This document shows positions 17,831 through 29,387 of a DNA stretch of 64,000 nt, in pieces (within the stretch, counting starts at the first letter, position 1; the number at the start of each line of letters is the position of its first letter). The notes beneath the pieces are model-generated. The model had not been told where the DNA came from. It searched no databases and saw nothing but the letters and a program-made list of their open reading frames with translations. Origin of the DNA: UBA2357 sp041916775. Lineage in GTDB: Bacteria; Pseudomonadota; Gammaproteobacteria; Burkholderiales; Rhodocyclaceae. The DNA lies in the NCBI GenBank assembly GCA_041916775.1, contig JAYRYZ010000010.1, positions 62,001-126,000 of the forward strand. Reading direction: 5' to 3'. The position numbers were made by a program, and so were the translations under genes.

Positions 17831-18220
17831 ATGATCAGGTCGCTGCTTGCCATCGGCGTCGGCGCCGCAACCGGGGCGATTCTGCGCTGGGCCCTGGGCA
17901 ATGCGCTGAACGGGCTGTTCCCCGCAATCCCGCTGCCACCCGGAACGCTGATGGCGAATCTCCTCGGCGGCTACCTGGTCGGCGTCGCGGTGGCCGTATT
18001 CAGTCAGCATGCCGGGCTGGCGCCCGAGTGGCGCCTGTTGATCATCACCGGCTTCCTGGGCGGCCTGACCACGTTCTCGACCTTCTCGTCCGAGGTCGTC
18101 GCCCTGCTGCAGCAAGGTCGCATGCTCTGGGCAGGCATCGCGATTTCCGCCCACGTCATCGGTTCGCTGCTGATGACCCTGCTCGGCCTCGCGACCGTAG
18201 CCTGGCTGCGCCAGCCCTGA
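17831..18220 (+). CDS. crcB: Fluoride ion exporter FluC/CrcB
   Basis: A membrane protein of 129 residues with four hydrophobic helices and the Fluc signature segments GAATGAILRWALGN, NLLGGYLVG and TGFLGGLTTFSTFSSE, which line the fluoride pore. Dual-topology dimers export F- passively. The start is ATG 17831; the frame continues upstream into the 3' end of the binding-protein gene, but the family N-terminus begins exactly here. The 31-bp spacer leaves no room for the fluoride riboswitch often found before crcB, so expression probably depends on the upstream gene. Confidence 0.92.
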   Translation: MIRSLLAIGVGAATGAILRWALGNALNGLFPAIPLPPGTLMANLLGGYLVGVAVAVFSQHAGLAPEWRLLIITGFLGGLTTFSTFSSEVVALLQQGRMLWAGIAISAHVIGSLLMTLLGLATVAWLRQP

Positions 18221-18243
18221 GGCCGGCGACAGTGCGGGGCCTC
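18219..18243. terminator. Weak bidirectional hairpin between convergent genes
   Basis: GAGGCC (18219-18224) and GGCCTC (18238-18243) pair across a 13-base loop between the convergent crcB and CBS genes. There is no T-run on either side, so termination is only a guess from position. Confidence 0.25.
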
Positions 18244-18250
18244 CAGCGGG

Positions 18251-18682
18251 TCAGAGCCGCTCGCTCAGCGCATCGCAACGCTCACGCTCCTCCTCGAACG
18301 CGCTCAGCTCGCGTCCAAGTGCATCTCGGGACGACACCATTCCGACCGGTCGCCCATTCTCGACCACCGGCATGTGGCGGAAGCCGCCCTCGAACATCAT
18401 GTGCAGGGCATGCCCGAGTTGGTGATCCGGGGTGACACTCTGCGGGTCTGCGGTCATGACTTCGGACAGCACGACCCTGTCCGGATCCAGCCCGGCGGCA
18501 AGCACCCGGTTGAGCGCGTCGCGTTCAGTGAAGATGCCGACGAGCTTGCCATCGGCGGCGATCATGATCGATCCGACATGTGCCTCGGCCATGAGTCTGG
18601 CAGCTGCGCGCACGCTGATGTCGCCCGCGGCGACGAGGATGCGCTGGTTGGTGATGATCTGGCTGATCTTGCGGGTCGGCAT
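18251..18682 (-). CDS. CBS-pair protein
   Basis: A soluble protein of 143 residues made of two CBS domains: about 10-65 with IMIAADGKLVGIFTERDALN and about 75-130 with MPVVENGRPVGMVSSRDALG. Stand-alone CBS pairs bind adenosyl nucleotides or similar ligands and regulate partners that cannot be named from sequence. The start ATG 18682 follows GAGGAG by seven bases; the frame reaches five residues further upstream without a ribosome site. The C-terminus (ELSAFEEERERCDAL) is a short charged helix. Confidence 0.88.
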   Translation of the reverse strand: MPTRKISQIITNQRILVAAGDISVRAAARLMAEAHVGSIMIAADGKLVGIFTERDALNRVLAAGLDPDRVVLSEVMTADPQSVTPDHQLGHALHMMFEGGFRHMPVVENGRPVGMVSSRDALGRELSAFEEERERCDALSERL

Positions 18683-18835
18683 GGCCTGTCTCCTCATGTG
18701 ACGGTATTGAAGCGTGTCGTTGCGCCCTGGGACTTCGCCTGGCGCATTTTGCCCCCAGCATAGCGCATTGCGTTTTCAGAAGCATTGCGACCCATGCGAC
18801 CGTCGCTGCTGCGACGAGAGCCGGACGATGAGCTC

Positions 18836-18866
18836 AAATCGCATATCTGATAAATTGATGTGATTT
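18836..18866. repeat. Imperfect inverted repeat in a divergent promoter region
   Basis: AAATCGCAT (18836-18844) and ATGTGATTT (18858-18866) are complementary at eight of nine positions across 13 A/T-rich bases. The region between the CBS gene and the hybrid kinase is much richer in A/T than its surroundings, as expected for a promoter. Possible operator. Confidence 0.35.
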
Positions 18867-18868
18867 AT

Positions 18869-18896
18869 TTGGTTCTGTCGATTGCTGATGAACCAA
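18869..18896. promoter_or_regulatory. Perfect inverted repeat before the hybrid kinase, operator candidate
   Basis: TTGGTTC (18869-18875) and GAACCAA (18890-18896) are perfectly complementary with a 14-base spacer, ending 27 bp before the start codon. Half-sites are spaced for a dimeric DNA-binding protein on one face of the helix. Confidence 0.4.
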
Positions 18897-18922
18897 TGTG
18901 TCGCTAAGGTGCCGGCAAGGTC

Positions 18923-21883
<2,961 letters not shown>

Positions 21884-21916
21884 GCGCGAAGGCAGGCGCG
21901 CCCTGCACGCGCCCGA

Positions 21917-22960
21917 TCACGCCAGCGCGCGACCGATGTCCTCGGCAAGTGCATCCACCGCCGCCTCGGTCGTCGCCCACGAGCACATGAAGCGCGCGCC
22001 TCCGCCGATGAAGGTATAGAACACCCAGCCAAACTCACGTAGTGCCGACAAGGCCCGTTCGGGCAGGTTCACGAACACGCCGTTGGCCTCGGTGGGCAGC
22101 AACATCTCGGCGCCGGGAATGCGCCCCAGGTGCTCGGAGAGGCGGCGCGCCATCGCGTTCGCATGGCGTGCATGGCGCAGCCAGGTGTCGCCTTCCAGCA
22201 TCGCCTCCCACGGCGCGGAGAGGAAACGCATCTTGGAAGCGAGCTGGCCGGCCTGCTTGCAGCGGAAGGCAAACTCCGCACCCAGCGCCCGATCGAAGAA
22301 CACGATCGCCTCGCCCACCGGCAAGCCCATCTTCGTGCCACCGAAACACAGCACATCCACCCCGGCCCGCCAGGTGATGTCGGCTGGCGCGCAGCCCAGC
22401 GACGCAACTGCGTTGGCGAAGCGCGCACCGTCCATGTGCACCTTCAACCCGTGTTCCCTCGCAATGCGCGCGAGACCGGCAACCTCGCCGATCTGGTACA
22501 CGGTGCCGAGCTCGGTGCTCTGCGTCACCGTGAGCGCGCGCGGACGCGGGTAGTGCACGTCGGTGCGTCGGGTGATGACCTCCAACACCCCCTGCGCGGT
22601 GAGCTTGCCGTGCCGGTGAGGCGAGAGCAGCAGCTTCGAACCGTTGGAGAAGAACTCCGGCGCGCCGCACTCGTCGGTCTCGACATGCGCGGTATCGGCG
22701 CAGATCACCGCCTGAAAGGACTGGCACAGCGAGGCCAGCGCGAGCGAGTTTGCGGCGGTACCATTGAAGACGAAGAACACCTCGCAATCGGCCTCGAAGA
22801 TCTCGCGCAGCCGATCGCACACCACGTGGGTGTGCGCATCGTTGCCGTAGGAGGGCATGAAGCCGCGGTTCGCTGCATTGAACGCGCTCAGCGCCTCGGG
22901 CGTGAGACCGGCGGTGTTGTCGCTGGAGAACTGGATCCTGAAGCCGTCGTCTGCACTCAT
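21917..22960 (-). CDS. ltaE: Low-specificity L-threonine aldolase
   Basis: A PLP-dependent beta-eliminating lyase-type enzyme of 347 residues that splits L-threonine or allo-threonine into glycine and acetaldehyde. Family landmarks are FSSDNTAGLTPEAL at the N-terminus, FVFNGTAANSLAL, LKVHMDGARFANA (the Asp contacting the PLP ring) and the Schiff-base lysine in CFGGTKMGLPVG. The start ATG 22960 fits the family N-terminus; the frame reaches 23020 but adds 20 unconserved residues. It is cytoplasmic and converges on the hybrid kinase gene with a 33-bp gap. The close relative phenylserine aldolase cannot be fully excluded. Confidence 0.88.
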   Translation of the reverse strand: MSADDGFRIQFSSDNTAGLTPEALSAFNAANRGFMPSYGNDAHTHVVCDRLREIFEADCEVFFVFNGTAANSLALASLCQSFQAVICADTAHVETDECGAPEFFSNGSKLLLSPHRHGKLTAQGVLEVITRRTDVHYPRPRALTVTQSTELGTVYQIGEVAGLARIAREHGLKVHMDGARFANAVASLGCAPADITWRAGVDVLCFGGTKMGLPVGEAIVFFDRALGAEFAFRCKQAGQLASKMRFLSAPWEAMLEGDTWLRHARHANAMARRLSEHLGRIPGAEMLLPTEANGVFVNLPERALSALREFGWVFYTFIGGGARFMCSWATTEAAVDALAEDIGRALA

Positions 22961-23153
22961 CGCACTGCCATTCCATCGTATTGCCGGATGCTGCCGGCGG
23001 ATGAAGGAATGTACCCGCAATCGCGCGCGGCGCCGATCAGGGATGACCCGCGGCAGGTGTGCAAGAGCGCACGCGTGCGGGTTTGCATCGTCTTGGCGCG
23101 CGCAGGCAATTCACCTAAAGTAATAAATTCCTGACAACCGGGCCAAGTCCATC

Positions 23154-26075
23154 GTGGCACTCAGCGACAAGGCAACTTCCGTTCCCCGCCTGCACCTCTT
23201 CGGGACGCTGTTCGTCGTAGTCGCCACCACGCTCGCGCTCGGCAGCCTCTTTTCCTGGCAGCAGGTGAGTGATCACCGCACCTCGTTGTCGCGTCTGGAA
23301 GCGGTGCTGAATGCCAACATCGAGGATCGCCTCAGCGCCGAGATGCGCTCGGCGACCAATGTGCTGGAGTTCTCCCGCTCGCGCACCGAGGCCGTGCTTC
23401 GCCAGCAACTGGTCGAGAAAGTTGACTTCGCCCTGCAGCTTGCCGAGAGCATCCACACGCGCGAATCGGCGCGCCTGCCCGCAGACGAGGTGAGGCGCCA
23501 GATCGTCGAGGCGCTGCGGCCGCTGCGCTTTTTCGACGGGCGCGGCTACTTCTTCATCGACGACATGGAAGGCCGCTTCATCCTGCTGCCCACCGCGCCG
23601 CAGTACGAAGGCCAACTCGCCCCGGACAACCGTGACGATACCGGCCACCCGATCATGCAGGGGCTCATCGAGGCCGCGCGCAAACCACAGGGACAGGGCT
23701 TCTCACGCTACCGCTGGTACCGCCCGGATACGCCCGCGGTAATGGCCGACAAGCTCGCCTACGTGCGCCACTTCGCCCCCTACGACTGGCTGATCGGTGC
23801 GGGCGACTACACCTACGAATGGGAGGACATCCTGCAGAATGAGGCCCTTGAGCGCCTGCGCACGATCCGCTTCGGCCGCAGCGGTTATGTCGCGGTGCTG
23901 GATGCACATGGCCGCGCGCTGCTGTTCCCGGCCAACCGGGACGAGGAGGGCAAGGATATGGACGCCTTCGAGGATGTGCGCCGCACTGCGCTGCGGGCGA
24001 TCCGCGACAAGGCACGCGAGGGCGGTGGCTTCGTCCGCTACGATTGGCCGGATCCGGACCACGGCAACGCACTGGCCGAGAAGCTCGCGCTCGTTTCCAC
24101 CTGGGAGCCATGGGGATGGACGCTGGTCGTCACCCTGTTCCAGGATGAGACCCGCGCTGCGCTCAATGCCGAGCTCGCACGACACGAGGCAGGCAACACG
24201 CAGCGCCTGGTGAACCTCGGCTATGCACTCGCGGCGGCACTGCTGGTGGCATTCGTCGCCTCGTTACTGTTCTCACGCTGGTCGCGCAACCTCTTCCGTA
24301 CCTACCACGACGAGAATCAGGCGCAACGCGAGGCGCTCGCACGCCAGGCAGAGGCACTGCGCGACAGCGAGAACAAGCTCAATGTGATCCTGGACACGGT
24401 CGAGGCGCACATCTACATCAAGGACACCAGCTACCGCTACCAGTACGCCAATCATCAGGTGTGCGCCCTGTTCGGCTGCTCGTCCGAGGAGATCGTCGGC
24501 AAGGACGACCACGCGTTCTTCGACGCTGCAACGGTGCAGCAGATCCACGACAACGATCGCAAGGTGCTGGAAAGAGGCGAGCGGGTGGCGGTGGAGGAGA
24601 TCAATCAAAGCCGCGACGGCGGACCGCCGCGCGCCTTCCTGTCGGTGAAGATCCCGCTGCGCAGGGACAACGGCGAGATCGTCGCACTGTGCGGCGTCTC
24701 CACCGACATCACACAGCGCAAGGCGATGGAGGACGAGATTCGCCTGCTCGCCTTCTACGACCCGCTCACCCACCTGCCCAATCGCCGCCTTCTCGGTGAC
24801 CGACTGCAGCAGGCGCTGGTGTCCAGCGCGCGCAATGAGGAATTCTGCGCACTGCTGTTCATCGACCTCGACAACTTCAAGACGCTCAACGACACGCTCG
24901 GGCACGACAAGGGCGACATCCTTCTGCAGCAGGTGGCTGCGCGTCTGGTCACCTGCGTGCGCGAGGGCGATACCGTGGCGAGGCTGGGCGGCGACGAGTT
25001 CGTGATCATGCTGAGCGGCCTTGGCGAGGAGGGTGCCGAGGCCGCACGCCGGGCAAAGGCGGTGGGCGAGAAGGTACTCGTCCGCCTGGGCCAGCCCTTC
25101 GAGGTACCCGGTCGTACCCACTTCAGCACCGGCAGCGTCGGCATCACCGTGTTCGAAGGCCGCGAGCATTCGGTGGACGACCTGCTCAAGCAGGCCGATC
25201 TCGCGATGTATCAGGCCAAGGCCTCCGGTCGCAACACGCTGCGCTTCTTCGATCCGCAAATGCAGGCGGCCTTGAACACACGCGCGGCACTCGAGGCCGA
25301 TCTCAGGCGCGGCCTGGCAGAGGGGCAGTTCGTACTCTTCTATCAGGTACAGATCGGGCGCAACGGCCACCCGCTTGGCGCGGAGGCGCTGCTGCGCTGG
25401 ATGCACCCTGAGCGCGGCCTGCAGGGCCCGAACAGCTTCATCCCGGTGGCGGAGGAAACCGGCCTGATCGTTGCGATCGGCCACTGGGTGCTGTCGGCCG
25501 CGTGCCAACAATTGCAGCGCTGGCAGCAGGATCCGCAGACCGCCCACCTGAGCATCGCGGTGAATGTCAGTGCACGTCAGTTCCGTCAGCCCGATTTCGT
25601 CGCGCACGTGCTCACCGCGATCGACAGCCACGGCATCGAGGCGCGCCATCTCAAGCTGGAACTGACCGAGAGTCTGTTACTCGATGATGTGGACGACACC
25701 ATCGCCAAGATGGCCGCGCTCAAGCGCCGCGGGGTGAGCTTCTCGCTCGACGACTTCGGCACCGGCTACTCATCGCTGAGTTACCTGAAGAGCCTGCCGA
25801 TCGAGCAACTCAAGATCGACCAATCCTTCGTGCGCGATCTGCTCAGCGACCCCAACGATGCCGCAATCGCGCGCGCCATCATCACCCTGGCCGACAGCCT
25901 GGGGTTGACGGTGATCGCCGAGGGGGTGGAGACCGAGGCGCAACGTGACTTCCTCGCCGCGCAGGGCTGCCACGCCTACCAGGGCTATCTGTTCGGCAGG
26001 CCGGTGGCGGTGGATCAGTTGTGCTTGGTGCCGAAGATCTTGTCGCCGGCGTCGCCCAGCCCGGGGATGATGTAG
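23154..26075 (+). CDS. Cache-PAS-GGDEF-EAL c-di-GMP protein
   Basis: A membrane signalling protein of 973 residues starting at GTG 23154. A first helix (about 15-35) leads into a long periplasmic double-Cache region with two repeats (FFDGRGYFFIDDMEGRF; FGRSGYVAVLDAHGRALL), then a second helix (about 350-375), a PAS domain (VEAHIYIKDTSYRYQYANH; VSTDITQRK), GGDEF with intact ARLGGDEFVIML and EAL with intact GAEALLRW, DDFGTGYSS and VIAEGVET. Both domains look competent, so net activity depends on the sensor. Cache repeats of this type bind small carboxylates or amino acids. The last 20 codons are antisense to the last codons of upp: the two stops face each other with a 61-bp overlap. Confidence 0.9.
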   Translation: MALSDKATSVPRLHLFGTLFVVVATTLALGSLFSWQQVSDHRTSLSRLEAVLNANIEDRLSAEMRSATNVLEFSRSRTEAVLRQQLVEKVDFALQLAESIHTRESARLPADEVRRQIVEALRPLRFFDGRGYFFIDDMEGRFILLPTAPQYEGQLAPDNRDDTGHPIMQGLIEAARKPQGQGFSRYRWYRPDTPAVMADKLAYVRHFAPYDWLIGAGDYTYEWEDILQNEALERLRTIRFGRSGYVAVLDAHGRALLFPANRDEEGKDMDAFEDVRRTALRAIRDKAREGGGFVRYDWPDPDHGNALAEKLALVSTWEPWGWTLVVTLFQDETRAALNAELARHEAGNTQRLVNLGYALAAALLVAFVASLLFSRWSRNLFRTYHDENQAQREALARQAEALRDSENKLNVILDTVEAHIYIKDTSYRYQYANHQVCALFGCSSEEIVGKDDHAFFDAATVQQIHDNDRKVLERGERVAVEEINQSRDGGPPRAFLSVKIPLRRDNGEIVALCGVSTDITQRKAMEDEIRLLAFYDPLTHLPNRRLLGDRLQQALVSSARNEEFCALLFIDLDNFKTLNDTLGHDKGDILLQQVAARLVTCVREGDTVARLGGDEFVIMLSGLGEEGAEAARRAKAVGEKVLVRLGQPFEVPGRTHFSTGSVGITVFEGREHSVDDLLKQADLAMYQAKASGRNTLRFFDPQMQAALNTRAALEADLRRGLAEGQFVLFYQVQIGRNGHPLGAEALLRWMHPERGLQGPNSFIPVAEETGLIVAIGHWVLSAACQQLQRWQQDPQTAHLSIAVNVSARQFRQPDFVAHVLTAIDSHGIEARHLKLELTESLLLDDVDDTIAKMAALKRRGVSFSLDDFGTGYSSLSYLKSLPIEQLKIDQSFVRDLLSDPNDAAIARAIITLADSLGLTVIAEGVETEAQRDFLAAQGCHAYQGYLFGRPVAVDQLCLVPKILSPASPSPGMM

Positions 26076-26647
26076 CCGATCTCGTTGAGGTGGCTGTCGA
26101 TGCTGGCGGTGTAGATCTCCACGTCCGGGTGGCGCGCCTCCATCAGGCGAATGCCCTCGGGCGCGGCTACCAGCACCAGAGCCTTCACATGGGTACAGCC
26201 ATTGCGCTTCAGCATGTCCACCGTCGCCGCCATCGAGCCGCCGGTGGCGAGCATCGGATCGAGCACGATCGCCATGCGCTCGCCGAGGTGGCCGACGAAC
26301 TTCTCGAAGTAGGGCGCCGGCTCCAGCGTCTCCTCGTTGCGCGCGATGCCGACCACGCTCACCTTGGCGCTCGGGATCATGTCGAGGACGCCGTCGAGCA
26401 TGCCCAGGCCGGCACGCAGAATGGGCACCACGGTGACCTTCTTGCCCTTCAGCTGATCCACCTCGACCGGCCCCGCCCAGCCGCTGATGACGATGCGCTC
26501 GAGCGGAAAATCCTTGCACGCCTCGTAGGCGAGCAGGCGCGCGAGCTCCGAGGTGAGCTCGCGGAACTTCTTGGTGCTGATGTCGGCCTCGCGCATCAGG
26601 CCGATCTTGTGCCGGACGAGGGGGTGGTTGATCTGCTGGATGGGCAT
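26015..26647 (-). CDS. upp: Uracil phosphoribosyltransferase
   Basis: A salvage enzyme of 210 residues converting uracil and PRPP to UMP. It is full length: HPLVRHKIGLMR near the N-terminus, the PRPP loop LDPMLATGGSMAA, and the uracil-binding C-terminal segment YIIPGLGDAGDKIFGTKHN are all present. The start is ATG 26647. It is divergent from the hpt-like gene (110 bp between starts), giving a small nucleobase-salvage pair. Its 3' end overlaps the convergent GGDEF-EAL gene by 61 bp. Confidence 0.95.
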   Translation of the reverse strand: MPIQQINHPLVRHKIGLMREADISTKKFRELTSELARLLAYEACKDFPLERIVISGWAGPVEVDQLKGKKVTVVPILRAGLGMLDGVLDMIPSAKVSVVGIARNEETLEPAPYFEKFVGHLGERMAIVLDPMLATGGSMAATVDMLKRNGCTHVKALVLVAAPEGIRLMEARHPDVEIYTASIDSHLNEIGYIIPGLGDAGDKIFGTKHN

Positions 26648-26757
26648 GGCGGCAGCTTCCTGGCTGTTGGCGTGATGACCGGAAGTTTAACCGCAAGCTC
26701 GCCAGACTGCCCTCTCGGCTACAATGGTCAATTGGCAAAATCAGAAGGAGCACGCGC

Positions 26758-27315
26758 ATGGCTCAGGTAATGCAGGAAATCATGCAGGCCATGGAAGAGG
26801 CCGATTGCCTGGTCGATGCCGACACCGTCGAGGCCGCGCTCGACCGCATGGCGGCCGAGATCACCGCCGAGCTCGCCGGCACCAACCCCATCGTCTATTC
26901 GGTGATGAACGGCGGGCTTATCCTCGGCGGGCGCATCCTGCCGCGCCTGCCCTTTCCGCTGGAAGTCGCCTACCTGCACGCCACCCGCTACGGCCACGCG
27001 CTGCAGGGCACGCTACTCGACTGGCGGGTGCGCCCCACCCAGGACCTGCGCGGGCGCACGGTGCTGGTGCTGGACGACATCCTCGATGAAGGCCACACTC
27101 TCGCCGCGATCATCGAATATCTCAAGAACGAGGGCGCGCGCCGCGTATATTCGGCGGTGCTGACCCACAAGCTGCACGAGCGCAAGGCTTTCCCCGGCAT
27201 GCGCGCCGACTTCACCGGCATCGACGTCGCCGACCGCTTCCTGTTCGGCTGCGGCATGGACTACAAGGGCTACTGGCGCAACGCGCCGGGCATCTACGCC
27301 GTCAAGGGCCTGTAG
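26758..27315 (+). CDS. hpt: Hypoxanthine-guanine phosphoribosyltransferase
   Basis: A purine salvage enzyme of 185 residues transferring ribose-5-phosphate from PRPP to hypoxanthine or guanine. It has the type I phosphoribosyltransferase fold with the PRPP signature VLVLDDILDEGHTL, the SVMNGG hood/flexible-loop element and the base-binding C-terminal segment DRFLFGCGMDYKGYWRN. The start ATG 26758 is seven bases after AAGGAG. DUF1840 follows 29 bp downstream. The long N-terminal helix MQEIMQAMEEADCLVD is typical of the betaproteobacterial branch. Xanthine preference cannot be excluded. Confidence 0.9.
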   Translation: MAQVMQEIMQAMEEADCLVDADTVEAALDRMAAEITAELAGTNPIVYSVMNGGLILGGRILPRLPFPLEVAYLHATRYGHALQGTLLDWRVRPTQDLRGRTVLVLDDILDEGHTLAAIIEYLKNEGARRVYSAVLTHKLHERKAFPGMRADFTGIDVADRFLFGCGMDYKGYWRNAPGIYAVKGL

Positions 27316-27344
27316 GCCGCCAACACACAACAGGAGTCCGTCAA

Positions 27345-27677
27345 ATGCTCGTCACCTTCCACTCCGATGCGGCTGCCGATGTGATCATGTTCGGCGACAT
27401 CGCCAGGAAACTCATCGCAATCCTCGGCAAGGACCCGGACGACGGCAAGGGCATCGTCACCGTCGAACAACTGCCCGCCGCCATCGACCGCCTCAAGGCC
27501 GCCATCGCCGAAGACAAGGCCCGCCAGGCTGGCCATGTGGAGGACGAAGAGGCTGCGCAGGAGCAGGGTCACACCGGCATGGCCGCCCCCGTCGGCCTCG
27601 CCCAGCGCGCCTGGCCGCTGCTCGACATGCTGGAGCATTCGCTGCGCGAGAAGGTGGTGGTGATCTGGGGAAGCTGA
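27345..27677 (+). CDS. DUF1840 family protein
   Basis: A small soluble protein of 110 residues. The N-terminal MLVTFHSDAAADVIMFGDIA and the segment LIAILGKDPDDGKGIVTVEQLPAAIDRL match DUF1840, a family of unknown function common in betaproteobacteria. The C-terminal half is helical and acidic. The start has GGAG eight bases upstream. It is probably co-transcribed with hpt (29-bp gap), which is only weak evidence of a role near nucleotide metabolism. Confidence 0.85.
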   Translation: MLVTFHSDAAADVIMFGDIARKLIAILGKDPDDGKGIVTVEQLPAAIDRLKAAIAEDKARQAGHVEDEEAAQEQGHTGMAAPVGLAQRAWPLLDMLEHSLREKVVVIWGS

Positions 27678-27699
27678 ACGCAGTGCGAAGCTTCTGGCA

Positions 27700-27717
27700 G
27701 AGGCAGGAATTTGCCTC
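27700..27717 (+). terminator. Short hairpin after the DUF1840 gene
   Basis: GAGGCA (27700-27705) pairs with TGCCTC (27712-27717) across six bases, 22 bp after the DUF1840 stop, and is followed by A/T-rich DNA but no true T-run. It may separate hpt-DUF1840 from the next gene. Confidence 0.3.
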
Positions 27718-27819
27718 CATAAACTTCAAATACAATAAAATCAACAACGATATTGATGGCTGAACCGACAAGCGCTTACAGTCGGGCTCTTTATCGTTCT
27801 TGAATCAGGGAGTCATTAC

Positions 27820-28398
27820 ATGAAGAAAACATCACTGGCGTTTCTCAGCGCCCTCTTCGCCGGCAACGTCTTCGCACAGGCCACGCCCACTCCGCAGCCC
27901 GGGCCGGGCTGGGAGATCGTCTGGGGCGTCGGCGTGCCGATCAGCCCGCTCGCCAGCGTGCTCATCGCGATCAGCCTTGCGGGCGCCACGTACGCATTTG
28001 CCCGCCGCAAGCGTGGCCAGAGCCTGATCGCGCTGTGCATTGCAGCGATCGCCGGGGTGTTCGCGATGAGCGGCAGTCTCGAGGCCATTGCGCCGGCGTA
28101 CTTGATTACGGCGAAGAGTGGATCCACAGTCATCTACTGCTCCGCCCCACCATCCATCGATTCCGCCAGTAACGGCAAACTCGCGGCGAACCCCGCGCAG
28201 ACGTTCGATGTGGAAGTGCAAACGAACGTCCAGGATGGCATTACGCTGACTACTGTACGACCGTTCGGCGAGTTCAACCCCACCTCGGCCAACAAGGTTA
28301 AACCTCAGGGCGCCCCCCTATACCCGCAGTGCCAAGCAGGCACCTTGGTCCTCCCCGGAGCTCCTTGCACCGTGCCCTGCCCCGACCTTCTGGGCTGA
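27820..28398 (+). CDS. Secreted protein with a mid-protein IPTL-like sorting segment
   Basis: A protein of 192 residues with a signal peptide (SLAFLSALFAGNVFAQA), a Pro-rich spacer (TPTPQPGPGW), then VPISPLASVLIAISLAGATY followed by AFARRKRGQ. That is a sorting-signal-like motif, membrane helix and Arg/Lys cluster like the IPTL-CTERM tail recognised by exosortase H, but placed in the middle, with a second hydrophobic stretch and ~110 more residues after it. It resembles proteins described as cut in the middle by exosortase. The C-terminal part contains several cysteines. The start ATG 27820 has GGGAG seven bases upstream. The upstream region is A/T-rich. No exosortase gene lies in the window, so processing is inference. 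Confidence 0.7.
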   Translation: MKKTSLAFLSALFAGNVFAQATPTPQPGPGWEIVWGVGVPISPLASVLIAISLAGATYAFARRKRGQSLIALCIAAIAGVFAMSGSLEAIAPAYLITAKSGSTVIYCSAPPSIDSASNGKLAANPAQTFDVEVQTNVQDGITLTTVRPFGEFNPTSANKVKPQGAPLYPQCQAGTLVLPGAPCTVPCPDLLG

Positions 28399-28499
28399 AC
28401 TACAGGCGCGCCCACTGCAGCGTCACGCATGAGCCCGACTCGCGCGGGCTCATGCACATTGCGGGTCGAACATGCAGCCCGCACCGGTTCGGAGCGATA

Positions 28500-29360
28500 A
28501 TGCGCGTCCTGTTCCAGGAGCGCATCTTGCAAGACATCCCTCACACTCCCCGTGCCGCCAACGGCGCTGATCGTCGCGGCATCCAGTCGATCGAAGTCGG
28601 CGGCGCGCTGCTGCAGGCGCTGGTCGCCCACGCGGGGCCGATGATGCTGAAGGACCTCGCACGGGCTGCCGGCATGCCGCCCGCCAAGGCCCATCCGTAT
28701 CTCGTGAGCTTCGGCAAGCTGGGGCTGATCGAGCAGGACCCGCTCACCGGCCGCTACGGCCTGGGCGAGTTCGCGCTGCAGATGGGGCTCACCGCGCTGC
28801 ACGGCCTGAACCCGCTGCGTGCCGCCACGCACGAGGCCGCCCGCCTGTCGGACGAGATCCAGCAGAACGTTGCAATCGCCGTTTGGGGCAACCAGGGCCC
28901 CACCGTCGTCAACATCGAGGAGTGCAGCCGCCAGGTGCATGTCAACATGCGCCCCGGTACGGTGATGAGCCTGCTCAACTCCGCCACCGGCCGCGTTTAC
29001 GCCGCCTTCTTGCCGGAGCGCATGACCGGCCCGCTGGTGCAGGACGAGCTCGCCCGGCTTGGCACGCCCGACCAACCGCCACTGCGCCTGTCACGCACCG
29101 CAGTCGAGGCCGATCTCGCCGACGTCCGGGCACGCCGCATGGCCCGCGCGGTCGGGCAGCCAATTCCAGGCATCAACGCCTTCAGCGCACCGGTGTTCGA
29201 TCACAACGGCCACCTCGCACTGACCATCACCGCCATGGGCGCGGCGAGCAGCTTCGACCCGGACTGGGACGGCGCGATCGCCCGCCGGGTGCGCGCCTGC
29301 GTCGAGGCCATCGGGGCGCGGCTGGGGCGGTTGCCCGAAGGTGGCGACCACCAGCCCTGA
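28500..29360 (+). CDS. IclR-family transcriptional regulator
   Basis: A regulator of 286 residues: an N-terminal winged helix-turn-helix (about 25-85; MLKDLARAAGMPPAKAHPYL is the recognition region) and a C-terminal IclR effector domain (about 100-280). The effector core is recognisable in NVAIAVWGNQGPTVVNIEE and INAFSAPVFDHNGHLALTIT. ATG 28500 has GGAG five bases upstream; a TTG at 28527 with its own AGGAG is an alternative that removes nine residues. It converges on ghrA, which together with the hydroxypyruvate isomerase gene further on makes a glyoxylate/hydroxypyruvate signal a reasonable but unproven guess. Confidence 0.85.
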   Translation: MRVLFQERILQDIPHTPRAANGADRRGIQSIEVGGALLQALVAHAGPMMLKDLARAAGMPPAKAHPYLVSFGKLGLIEQDPLTGRYGLGEFALQMGLTALHGLNPLRAATHEAARLSDEIQQNVAIAVWGNQGPTVVNIEECSRQVHVNMRPGTVMSLLNSATGRVYAAFLPERMTGPLVQDELARLGTPDQPPLRLSRTAVEADLADVRARRMARAVGQPIPGINAFSAPVFDHNGHLALTITAMGAASSFDPDWDGAIARRVRACVEAIGARLGRLPEGGDHQP

Positions 29361-29387
29361 TTCGACGGTAGCGCTCACGCTGACCGC

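Noticed and set aside
26691..26725. Sigma-70 promoter for hpt using TACAAT at 26720
   Set aside because: A good -10 box, but no -35 box at an acceptable distance.
27700..27717. Sigma-54 site before the sorting-signal protein (GG...GC around 27702-27714)
   Set aside because: The GG and GC are nine bases apart, not ten, and the flanks do not match.
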